Made by a program: the position numbers and the translations under genes
In this document: positions 6,437-10,705 of the stretch, piece after piece
Layout of the letters: every line of letters starts with the position of its first letter
Position numbering within the stretch: the first letter of the stretch is position 1
The notes under the pieces: generated by a model
Databases searched by the model: none
Told to the model about the DNA's origin: nothing
What the model saw: only the letters and a program-made list of their open reading frames with translations
Source: CAYWEP01 sp964608945
GTDB taxonomy: Bacteria > Patescibacteriota > Microgenomatia > Levybacterales > UBA12049
Assembly (NCBI GenBank): GCA_964608945.1
Contig: CAZSQB010000033.1
Location: forward strand, 1 to 10,705
Direction: 5' to 3'
DNA length: 10,705 nucleotides

Positions 6437-6517
6437 CTAGAATTTGAGACCTGAGAGCCAGTGGAGGATGTAGTCTGCATCTTCTTTACGCTCTACAAAG
6501 GTCTTTGACTCAATCAT
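6437..6517 (-). pseudogene. C-terminal peptide remnant, copy A (ends ...DADYILHWLSGLKF)
   Basis: The minus-strand frame from ATG 6517 to TAG 6437 gives 26 residues ending KEDADYILHWLSGLKF. A second copy of this peptide lies at 7310-7357, and the two differ only at synonymous sites, so the frame was translated in the past. The ATG sits under the promoter of the opposite-strand DUF5678 gene and has no ribosome-binding site. The upstream frame closes at a TAG within that gene. It is most likely the surviving tail of a longer gene whose body is gone. I do not recognise the parent family; a translated micro-ORF 23 nt before the four-helix-bundle gene is the alternative. Confidence 0.5.
6446..6485. 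repeat. 40-bp direct repeat, copy A
   Basis: Matches 7313-7352 in the same orientation at 36 of 40 positions (offset 867 bp). The four differences fall at third codon positions of the minus-strand frame and are all silent (Asp, Ala, Ser, Gly). The two copies bracket the DUF5678/retropepsin/HepT-remnant segment. Confidence 0.85.
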
Positions 6518-6518
6518 G

Positions 6519-6524
6519 TATAAT
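6519..6524 (+). promoter_or_regulatory. Consensus -10 box giving a leaderless DUF5678 mRNA
   Basis: TATAAT at 6519-6524 ends 6 nt before ATG 6531. This rules against the in-frame upstream ATG 6516, which would overlap the -10 box. No convincing -35 was found at 16-18 nt; TTGACT at 6505-6510 is too close. Confidence 0.6.
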
Positions 6525-6530
6525 ACAACT

Positions 6531-6728
6531 ATGCCTAATAACTTAACGAATATCTATAAAAAGTATAAAGGTTTGTGGGTAGCGCTTGATAAAACGCTTA
6601 AAAAGGTGATCGCTTCTGGTACAACAGGAGAGGAAGTGTACAAGAAAGCTTTGGATAAAGGATATAAGAAGCCCACACTTTTCAAAGTGCCCCAAAAAAA
6701 TCTGCCTTACGTTGGTACGCATTTTTAA
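6531..6728 (+). CDS. DUF5678-like small protein, first gene of a two-gene module
   Basis: The 65-residue protein has the typical layout YKKYKGLWVALD, KKVIASGTTGEEVYKKALDK, GYKKPTLFKVP, which I recognise as the DUF5678-like pattern of 'K-x-G-x-W-V-A' followed by a helix and 'P-x-L-x-x-V-P'. The family has no established function. The start is set at ATG 6531, 6 nt after TATAAT, not at ATG 6516 in the promoter. Its stop overlaps the ATG of the retropepsin-like gene in the sequence TAATG, so translation of the pair is coupled. The pairing suggests a functional partnership, for example substrate/adaptor and protease, or antitoxin and toxin; this is inference. Confidence 0.8.
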   Translation: MPNNLTNIYKKYKGLWVALDKTLKKVIASGTTGEEVYKKALDKGYKKPTLFKVPQKNLPYVGTHF

Positions 6729-7129
6729 TGAAGCATACGCTTTATTATTCCAAGTTTGGCGTATTCTATAGACCATTGGTGAGAGTAACTCTTCGGTATC
6801 GTAGATCTGAGGTGGATTATCTTGCACTTCTCGACTCAGGGGCAGATTTTAATATTTTTCATTCAGATATTGCAAAAATCCTGAAAATCAATCTGAAGAA
6901 CGTTAAACAAAAGACAACGTTTGGTGGTATTCAAAGGTCAGACGTCAAAGCAACTGCATATCCGGTAAGTATGGAGATAGGAATCAACAACGATTTCGTA
7001 AAAACATTGGTTTCTTTTTCTGATGAGATATCACTTGATGGCTATGGTGTGCTCGGCCAGCAAGGATTTTTCAGCCATTTCTCAGTACAGTTTGAGTATG
7101 CAACAAAGAAGATAACAATTGAAGGATAG
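6728..7129 (+). CDS. Retropepsin-like (clan AA) single-domain aspartic protease
   Basis: The 133-residue protein carries the catalytic ALLDSGAD motif (Asp36-Ser37-Gly38), with hydrophobic residues before it as in retropepsins. A second element, YGVLGQQGFFSHF (106-118), corresponds to the hydrophobic-hydrophobic-Gly (psi-loop) motif, followed by the final strands VQFEYATKKITI. Such single-lobe enzymes act as homodimers. No signal peptide or membrane segment is seen, so it is probably cytosolic. It overlaps the stop of the DUF5678-like gene by one base. Substrate unknown; the co-translated DUF5678 protein is the obvious candidate partner. The core motif is intact, so activity is plausible. The following HepT fragment begins at once after its stop. 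Confidence 0.85.
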   Translation: MKHTLYYSKFGVFYRPLVRVTLRYRRSEVDYLALLDSGADFNIFHSDIAKILKINLKNVKQKTTFGGIQRSDVKATAYPVSMEIGINNDFVKTLVSFSDEISLDGYGVLGQQGFFSHFSVQFEYATKKITIEG

Positions 7130-7130
7130 C

Positions 7131-7292
7131 TACCCGAATATTCCTTGGAGAAAGATGATTAGCATGAGAAACAAAGTACTCCATGAGTATTTTGGTGTAG
7201 ACGCAGAGGTGATATGGCAAACAATCACAGAAGATTTAACACCGCTTAAACAAACTCTCGAAACCCTACATGAAAACCAATCGGAAGAATAA
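7131..7292 (+). pseudogene. hepT: C-terminal part of a HepT (HEPN/DUF86) toxin gene
   Basis: The translation begins YPNIPWRKMISMRNKVLHEY and ends with a Leu-rich helix ...LTPLKQTLETLH before TAA 7290-7292. This is the C-terminal half of HepT toxins (usual length about 110-120). The RNase-type motif R-x4-H-x-Y is intact: Arg in MRN, then His-Glu-Tyr. The N-terminal half, including the first two helices, is missing, and no mntA-type nucleotidyltransferase partner is present. A start at ATG 7155 with a nearby GGAG could give a 45-residue product, but this would lack the fold's first helices. I read it as a truncated relic left next to the retropepsin gene. Confidence 0.75.
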
Positions 7293-7309
7293 TTGGTACA
7301 AAAAGATCC

Positions 7310-7357
7310 TTAGAGGCCGGAGAGCCAGTGGAGGATGTAGTCGGCGTCTTCTATCTT
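7310..7357 (-). pseudogene. C-terminal peptide remnant, copy B (ends ...EDADYILHWLSGL)
   Basis: The minus-strand frame reads stop-KIEDADYILHWLSGL-stop (TAG 7360-7358 upstream, TAA 7312-7310). There is no start codon, so it cannot be translated alone. It matches copy A peptide for peptide from EDADYILHWLSGL with only silent changes. Confidence 0.6.
7313..7352. repeat. 40-bp direct repeat, copy B
   Basis: Second copy of the repeat at 6446-6485, same orientation, 36 of 40 identical. It lies just after the HepT fragment and 46 nt beyond the stop of the fibre-like gene. Confidence 0.85.
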
Positions 7358-7397
7358 CTATCTAATAGTGAGCTTCGTATTTAGAGTAGAGAAAGGA

Positions 7398-8471
7398 CTA
7401 ATAGACCCGCATAACCTGGAGGGTTTGATTACGAAGGAATACTTGATTCATTGTCCCATCCGAGTACCCGTGAAAGTTAATCTTTAGAGGATGTGTGCCC
7501 GCCTCAAGGCGCACAAACCACGTAATACTCCAACCCCTGTTCCAATAATTATTCCCGCCAACTGCATCCCAGTTTTCTCGGTACCCAGTAACAATTGCTT
7601 GCACCTTTGGGGTCACTTCAGTCGTGTCTGATACTAGTGAGGCACGCCAATATCCATAGAAGCCAGAATTGAGATTGATTCGGTCACCTATTGCATAGAA
7701 TAGGTCACCTGCATATGCGACAGTATAGTAATATGCTTTTCCCGCTGGGACAGTAACTGTAAGAGTGGTATCCACGATATTGCTCGATGAGGGGCCACCA
7801 GCTGGAATGGTATAAGATGTGGGATCGATCCATGTCTGAATACGAGAAGCTTCACTCGCATCATTGGCAATTTTGTCTGTGGTCACTGATCCATTGGCAA
7901 GTTTCTCGCTCGTTACTGCAGCATCAGCCAAGTGAATTGTATTTACTCCACCATTCGCGAGTGAAAGCGCCACATCTCCTGATGTTCCGCCTCCAGTGAG
8001 TCCAGTTCCTGCAGTGACTGCGGTAATATCGCCACTACTGCCAATTGATTCGCAGACAACAGTCCCATCTGCATTGATGACTCTCATTGCTGCTCCAGTT
8101 GCGCATGTCCCACTGACTCGTCGTTGCAGATACAAAGTGTCAGCAGAGATTGTTACACCACTACTGCTACTCGTAGACGTCAGTCCAGCACCGACAAGCA
8201 CATCTTTGACCCAGTCAACCGCAGTTTCATTAGTAGTGCAGGTTTGGTTTTCTCCAATGAGTCGTACGATGCCAAAGATATTGTTCCGACAGCCATGAAT
8301 TTTACTCACATCGCCGCCATGCGCGCTCGCAACTGCAGCAAGACTGAGACCGAAAAAGCCGACTCCTATAATAGCGAGTAATTTCTTTTTTGAAGAAAAC
8401 TGGTGAGCTTTTGGTATTTTCTTACCAAGAAGTGTGTTGAGAAGCCGAGCAGGTTTGAGGAATGCTTCCAC
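7398..8471 (-). CDS. Secreted tail-fibre-like surface protein
   Basis: The 357-residue protein has a long basic N-region and hydrophobic core (about 28-50) ending ASA, a good signal peptidase I site before His51. The mature part opens with the recurrent surface motif KIHGC...GIVRLIG...C..NE..VDW (about 57-87). Next comes an RRVSGTC..GAAMRVINADGTVVCE stretch (about 117-141), a fibre-like AVTAGTGLTGGGTSGDVALS (151-170), and NTIHLADAAVTSEKLANGSV, repeats typical of trimeric fibre or tail-spike shafts. The C-terminal 145 residues (211-357) are aromatic-rich, probably a beta-sandwich binding head. Four cysteines (61, 78, 123, 140) may pair. I infer an adhesin-like extracellular fibre. GTG 8471 is chosen because a consensus promoter ends 6 nt upstream. 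No other start lies before the signal. Confidence 0.82.
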   Translation of the reverse strand: MEAFLKPARLLNTLLGKKIPKAHQFSSKKKLLAIIGVGFFGLSLAAVASAHGGDVSKIHGCRNNIFGIVRLIGENQTCTTNETAVDWVKDVLVGAGLTSTSSSSGVTISADTLYLQRRVSGTCATGAAMRVINADGTVVCESIGSSGDITAVTAGTGLTGGGTSGDVALSLANGGVNTIHLADAAVTSEKLANGSVTTDKIANDASEASRIQTWIDPTSYTIPAGGPSSSNIVDTTLTVTVPAGKAYYYTVAYAGDLFYAIGDRINLNSGFYGYWRASLVSDTTEVTPKVQAIVTGYRENWDAVGGNNYWNRGWSITWFVRLEAGTHPLKINFHGYSDGTMNQVFLRNQTLQVMRVY

Positions 8472-8477
8472 ACTTTA

Positions 8478-8506
8478 ATGATAGGAGCATGAAAATATTT
8501 TGTCAA
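8478..8506 (-). promoter_or_regulatory. Consensus promoter of the fibre-like gene
   Basis: TTGACA at 8506-8501, a 17-nt spacer, and TATCAT at 8483-8478 (5 of 6) read on the minus strand. The -10 ends 6 nt before GTG 8471, so the mRNA is probably leaderless. It is the best -35/-10 pair in the window. Confidence 0.8.
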
Positions 8507-8552
8507 GAGGTCGCAGTATTCTCCGTAGAAATCCGGCAGTGGAGTAGAATGT

Positions 8553-8981
8553 ATGGAGATGCTGAATACGACAAAGATTGTTCTTGCATGGAAGCTTTTC
8601 GAGCAAGGGGTAGCAAAAACGCATATTGCAGAAAAGCTGGAGGTAAATCGTGATACGATCAGGGTTTGGATGCGAGGTATTGCAAAGGTAGGATTGGTAG
8701 CATTTCTTGATGCATATACAAACGCAAAGAAAGGATCACGTCCCAAGCGTCAGGTTGATGCAATACTCAAAAGAAGGATTTGGATGATTCGAGATCGGGA
8801 GAAAGAGTGTTGTGGGCAGAAGATTCAATACTTTTTGGAAAGAGAGTATGGAGTGAAACCAGCAGTGTCAAAAATCTATGAGATTTTAGCTGAGAAGTAT
8901 GTCATTACGAGTAAATGGAAGAAGAATCAAACTAAATGGCTCAAAGAGTTAAATGCAATTGTAAAGTTAAACTCATTTTAG
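8553..8981 (+). CDS. Helix-turn-helix N-terminal part of an IS481-like transposase (truncated)
   Basis: The 142-residue product has an HTH at about 13-46 (LFEQGVAKTHIAEKLEVNRD, then TIRVWMRGI) and a second winged-helix-like stretch (AILKRRIWMIRDREKECCGQ, KIQYFLEREYGVKPAVSKIYEIL). It ends after SKWKKNQTKW, the point where IS481-type transposases go on to the DDE integrase core. That core is absent and the frame closes after 14 unrelated residues. No terminal inverted repeats were seen. It is therefore probably a relic of an insertion sequence, or a domesticated DNA-binding protein; the intact HTH favours neither. TAGAAT at 8545-8550 lies 2 nt before ATG 8553 and 8 nt before ATG 8559, so ATG 8559 may be the true start. 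It is divergent from the fibre-like gene. Confidence 0.7.
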   Translation: MEMLNTTKIVLAWKLFEQGVAKTHIAEKLEVNRDTIRVWMRGIAKVGLVAFLDAYTNAKKGSRPKRQVDAILKRRIWMIRDREKECCGQKIQYFLEREYGVKPAVSKIYEILAEKYVITSKWKKNQTKWLKELNAIVKLNSF

Positions 8982-9011
8982 TGATACCCGCAAACTCTAC
9001 ATAATTTTGCA

Positions 9012-9749
9012 TCATTTGCAGTAGGCGCTTTTTGCGCCGCTGACGGAATCAGCGGGAGGAAGAGTTTTTACTTTGGCAGCATCTTCAGGTGGCAAGAGAT
9101 CAAACCAGCAGATAGCACTATCCCTTGGATTTTGGAACTTCCCCTTGCCTCGCATATCATACACGCCAAAATCCACAAAAACATTGCTACTTCCTATTAG
9201 CCCAACAGCAGTGGCAATCACTTCTCCTTGAATAACACTCACTTCTGGGTTGAGATGCGTTGTGCGCGAATCACCTTCTTTTGGTTGTGGCAAGCCTTCT
9301 CCTATTTTGGCAAACTTAGGAGTAAGCACAAGCAGGTGATCAAAGCGGTACCTGATGCCACAGGGGGTTTGAAAATCAAATAGGTATTGCACCTCTCCCT
9401 GCTCGATATAACGGCTTCCATCAGAAACGACTGCATCCATAGGAACATTCACTTCTATTTCATCATTTTTTGAGGAGTCGAAACGAAATCCGCCGTGCGG
9501 TTTGAAATCACCGCCGCGCTCTTGGCCGGGATAGAGAATGGAAGTTACTTTGTTAATATCAACCGGGGTTTGAAGAATTAAGGGTTCGGGGCACTCTGGT
9601 GCTCCTTTGGATTCCCAACTGATGGGACCTCCTGGCTTCATTTTTTGCACAATTTTCGGATGATTACGAAAGAAAGAGCCTATGACCAAAAAAGAAACTA
9701 TCACAAAGGCGGCTACGAAAACCCAAGGCAGGAGGGAAGAACCCTTCAT
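9012..9749 (-). CDS. Membrane-anchored, M23/LytM-like protein with degenerate active site
   Basis: From ATG 9749 the product is 245 residues. A transmembrane segment (about 7-26) would leave the rest outside. The middle resembles M23 peptidases: HGGFRFD (85-91), VPMDAVVSDG (102-111), YRFDHLLVLTP (134-144), and VIQGEVIATAVG then NVFVDFGVYD (172-198). The HxH of the usual HLHFG motif is replaced by Phe191 and Asp193, so hydrolase activity is doubtful; a binding or regulatory role at the cell wall is likelier. The C-terminal CWFDLLPPED resembles the extension of other such proteins. The 23 codons up to ATG 9818 are not counted: they are polar, and an extended -10 box lies exactly before ATG 9749. 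It is downstream of, and co-directional with, the DUF1264 gene. Confidence 0.65.
   Translation of the reverse strand: MKGSSLLPWVFVAAFVIVSFLVIGSFFRNHPKIVQKMKPGGPISWESKGAPECPEPLILQTPVDINKVTSILYPGQERGGDFKPHGGFRFDSSKNDEIEVNVPMDAVVSDGSRYIEQGEVQYLFDFQTPCGIRYRFDHLLVLTPKFAKIGEGLPQPKEGDSRTTHLNPEVSVIQGEVIATAVGLIGSSNVFVDFGVYDMRGKGKFQNPRDSAICWFDLLPPEDAAKVKTLPPADSVSGAKSAYCK
9024..9054. other. Two tandem hairpins at the 3' end of the M23-like gene
   Basis: GGCGC-TTTTT-GCGCC at 9024-9038 is followed by GCTGA-CGGAA-TCAGC at 9039-9053. Both lie in the last codons of the minus-strand gene (stop TGA at 9014-9012). Neither is followed by a U-tract on either strand, so a standard intrinsic terminator is not supported; mRNA stabilisation or a separator from the convergent HTH gene is possible. 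Confidence 0.55.
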
Positions 9750-9755
9750 GTTTTT

Positions 9756-9764
9756 AGTGTAGCA
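9756..9764 (-). promoter_or_regulatory. Extended -10 promoter of the M23-like gene
   Basis: On the minus strand TG-C-TACACT (9764-9756) ends 6 nt before ATG 9749, so the transcript is probably leaderless. No Shine-Dalgarno is present and no -35 is seen at 16-18 nt (TTGGCA at 9789-9784 is 22 nt away). Confidence 0.5.
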
Positions 9765-9838
9765 CTTTTTTTCTAAGTTTAAGTGCCAAGCGAGATCACC
9801 TCGAAGGTGGCGATCCATGTCTCAACGCTTTAAAAAAG

Positions 9839-10363
9839 CTAGTCTAAGATCGTGATGCTTGGATTACCTAGTGGCAGATCAGACTTGCTTGGATCCCAAA
9901 GCAGATAGATCTTCCCATAGGTTTCCTCAATGCTTTTGACCACCTTTGCTGCCTCCTCAGGAGACAGATCTGGTAATTTCGCATTAATCTTGGGAATTTC
10001 CTCTTTGTGATAGTGCCACAAAGCCTTTTCCTCATCATTAAAGCCTTGCCAGGTTTTCGTATCAACAATTGTTTCTACGCCGACGAGTCTTGCATCTTTC
10101 GTATCACTATCGTAAAGCTGACATTCTGTCAAGCCACCTGAAACTGGTTTGCAATAATGATGCGCTATCTTTTTCTCATCACCTGGAAAATGTTTTTCAG
10201 CGTCGATGTGCAAGGTAAAACCAGCGGAAGGTTTGGTATCCTGGGCCGTCTGTATGGGATTTGACTCAGTGTTTTTTTGTCCCGTCTGTCCTTTAACAGA
10301 GTAACCAATGATGCCACCGAGAATGAGAGCGCCAATGACAAATGCCCAAAAATTTCTTTCCAA
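9839..10363 (-). CDS. DUF1264 (oil-body-associated protein-like) membrane-anchored protein
   Basis: The 174-residue product has an N-terminal hydrophobic anchor (about 5-21) that may also be a signal peptide. The outer part matches DUF1264: HIDAEKHFPGD (52-62), AHHYCKPVSGGLTECQLYDSD (67-87), ARLVGVETIV (91-100) and WHYHKEEI (116-123), then a glycine/tryptophan tail. The conserved His and Cys residues of the family are present; its biochemical role is unknown, though plant members associate with lipid bodies. TTG 10363 is the start: a nine-base AGGAGGTGA Shine-Dalgarno lies 6 nt upstream. Two candidate promoters precede it. The next gene downstream on this strand begins 90 nt on with its own -10 box. 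Confidence 0.85.
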   Translation of the reverse strand: MERNFWAFVIGALILGGIIGYSVKGQTGQKNTESNPIQTAQDTKPSAGFTLHIDAEKHFPGDEKKIAHHYCKPVSGGLTECQLYDSDTKDARLVGVETIVDTKTWQGFNDEEKALWHYHKEEIPKINAKLPDLSPEEAAKVVKSIEETYGKIYLLWDPSKSDLPLGNPSITILD

Positions 10364-10369
10364 TCTTTT

Positions 10370-10378
10370 TCACCTCCT
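10370..10378 (-). promoter_or_regulatory. Full-length Shine-Dalgarno of the DUF1264 gene
   Basis: AGGAGGTGA (10378-10370, minus strand), full complement to the usual 16S rRNA tail, is 6 nt before TTG 10363. It decides a rare TTG start and contrasts with the leaderless starts of its neighbours. Confidence 0.75.
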
Positions 10379-10383
10379 AACCT

Positions 10384-10451
10384 ATCATAAAGGGAGTAAT
10401 ACTCTCTTGCTGTATTGGCCCAAGAATACTTCCACTAATCTTATTTGTCAA
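10384..10451 (-). promoter_or_regulatory. Promoter region of the DUF1264 gene
   Basis: On the minus strand TTGACA (10451-10446), a 17-nt spacer and TATTCT (10428-10423, 4 of 6) form a promoter with a leader of about 50 nt. A nearer TATGAT (10389-10384, 5 of 6) could be a second -10. An 11-nt inverted repeat GAGTAATACTC at about 10394-10404 lies between them and may be an operator. A further TTGACA lies at 10470-10465. Confidence 0.55.
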
Positions 10452-10456
10452 TAAGC

Positions 10457-10489
10457 ATTTTGATTGTCAAAATATTCTTTTCTCGAGAA
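10457..10489. repeat. Inverted repeat and palindrome between divergent promoters
   Basis: ATTTTGA-TTG-TCAAAAT (10457-10473) and the palindrome TTCTCGAGAA (10480-10489) lie between the minus-strand DUF1264 promoter and the plus-strand small-ORF promoter. They are plausible operator sites; no regulator gene is adjacent. Confidence 0.45.
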
Positions 10490-10502
10490 TGCGTTTCAAA
10501 TA

Positions 10503-10511
10503 TGCTACTAT
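10503..10511 (+). promoter_or_regulatory. Extended -10 promoter of the small terminal transcription unit
   Basis: TG-C-TACTAT (10503-10511; hexamer 5 of 6) predicts a start near 10518, just before ATG 10521. No good -35 is found at 17 nt. GAAGG at 10514-10518 would overlap the transcription start, so it is probably not a functional ribosome-binding site. Confidence 0.5.
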
Positions 10512-10520
10512 CTGAAGGTA

Positions 10521-10637
10521 ATGAAAATTATTAATATGAAAGATACCGAAAAAGATGCAGAAATCACTCCATCCCTCGACCTTACGGTCGGGGATCTAAG
10601 TATGGAATTGTTAGATTACACTCATGCACCAGGATGA
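10521..10637 (+). CDS. 38-residue hypothetical protein with own promoter and terminator
   Basis: ATG 10521 to TGA 10635-10637 encodes 38 residues with an acidic core (about 8 Asp/Glu in the first 30), no Cys, no signal and no membrane segment. An extended -10 box is 9 nt upstream and an intrinsic terminator starts at the stop codon, so the frame fills the transcript almost exactly. An alternative start is ATG 10536. I recognise no family. Part of the frame (codons 18-25) is also an RNA hairpin, so the unit may be a small RNA in place of, or in addition to, a micro-protein. Confidence 0.45.
   Translation: MKIINMKDTEKDAEITPSLDLTVGDLSMELLDYTHAPG
10571..10595. other. GC-rich hairpin in the small transcription unit
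   Basis: CCCTCGACC-TTAC-GGTCGGGG folds into an 8-bp stem (10574-10581 with 10586-10593, one G-U pair) with a TTAC tetraloop; two more pairs follow after a single bulged C. It is much more GC-rich than the flanks and has no U-tract, so it is not a terminator. It resembles short dispersed hairpins, but no second copy is in the window. Confidence 0.6.
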
Positions 10638-10660
10638 TCCTTGCGGGTCAGGGATTTTTT
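10637..10660 (+). terminator. Intrinsic terminator of the small unit
   Basis: ATCCTTG-CGGGT-CAGGGAT forms a 7-bp stem (one G-U pair; 10637-10643 with 10649-10655) followed by six T (10655-10660). It begins at the last base of the TGA stop. A weaker TGGCA/TGCCA hairpin follows at 10660-10678. Confidence 0.7.
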
Positions 10661-10705
10661 GGCATTCTTTTTTTGCCACATCTTTATTTTTATCCCAATC
10701 TAAAA

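Noticed and set aside
6516..6530. Upstream ATG of the DUF5678-like gene
   Set aside because: It overlaps the consensus TATAAT (6519-6524); ATG 6531 fits the family start and the leaderless spacing.
8366..8746. Minus-strand 126-codon frame opposite the HTH gene
   Set aside because: It is antisense to the HTH frame, shows no family resemblance, and runs into the fibre gene in another frame.
9750..9818. 23-codon N-terminal extension of the M23-like protein from ATG 9818
   Set aside because: There is no ribosome-binding site, the residues are polar ahead of a clean anchor at ATG 9749, and the extended -10 box lies within the extension.
9781..9838. CACCT-CGA-AGGTG hairpin after the DUF1264 gene as a terminator
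   Set aside because: The stem is short and not followed by a U-tract on the minus strand; it may be a weak mRNA fold only.
1..10705. Alternative genetic code (TGA as glycine) as in some Patescibacteria
   Set aside because: The long frames have no in-frame TGA, and TGA is the stop of the gene ending at 9012.

Overview
The window looks like a stretch of bacterial accessory genome. I infer a Candidate Phyla Radiation (Patescibacteria) organism, perhaps Microgenomates-like. The reasons are secreted proteins with Pro-Thr and poly-Gly linkers, a four-helix-bundle suffix-domain gene with a micro-repeat insert, many small orphan genes, gene fragments, and several genes whose -10 box sits directly before the start codon. 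The genetic code appears standard: the long frames contain no in-frame TGA, and TGA ends the gene stopping at 9012. No lineage marker gene is present, so the phylum is inference only.

Layout. 1-2803 (minus, cut by the window edge) encodes a secreted subtilisin-like S8 protease with an intact triad, PT-rich linkers, an Fn3-like domain, a poly-Gly/Ser hinge and an Ig-like tail. 2804-3476 has no intact gene: it holds an alcohol dehydrogenase remnant fused out of frame to the tail of a VOC (glyoxalase-fold) gene. 3477-4352 holds two intact VOC genes, and 4401-4664 (minus) is the C-terminal part of another. 4691-5795 holds a TspO/MBR membrane protein, a 19-residue putative leader ORF, a DUF2277 gene and a two-helix membrane protein. 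5832-6413 (minus) is the four-helix-bundle suffix-domain protein.

6437-7357 is a compact module. A DUF5678-like gene overlaps a single-domain retropepsin-like aspartic protease gene, followed by the C-terminal part of a HepT toxin. On both sides lie 40-bp repeats that encode the same C-terminal peptide and differ only at synonymous positions.

7398-8471 (minus) is a secreted protein with tail-fibre-like motifs, with a consensus promoter and a leaderless GTG start. 8553-8981 is a helix-turn-helix N-terminal part of an IS481-like transposase. 9012-9749 (minus) is a membrane-anchored, M23/LytM-like protein that lacks the HxH motif. 9839-10363 (minus) is a membrane-anchored DUF1264 protein with a textbook Shine-Dalgarno site. 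10503-10660 is a small plus-strand transcription unit with a promoter, a 38-codon ORF, an internal hairpin and a terminator.

The surface proteins (protease, fibre-like protein, M23-like protein, DUF1264 protein) share an envelope location but show no sign of forming one operon. The best candidates for something undescribed are the repeat-flanked DUF5678/retropepsin module, the recurrent 6-nt spacing between -10 box and start codon, and the small terminal transcription unit.
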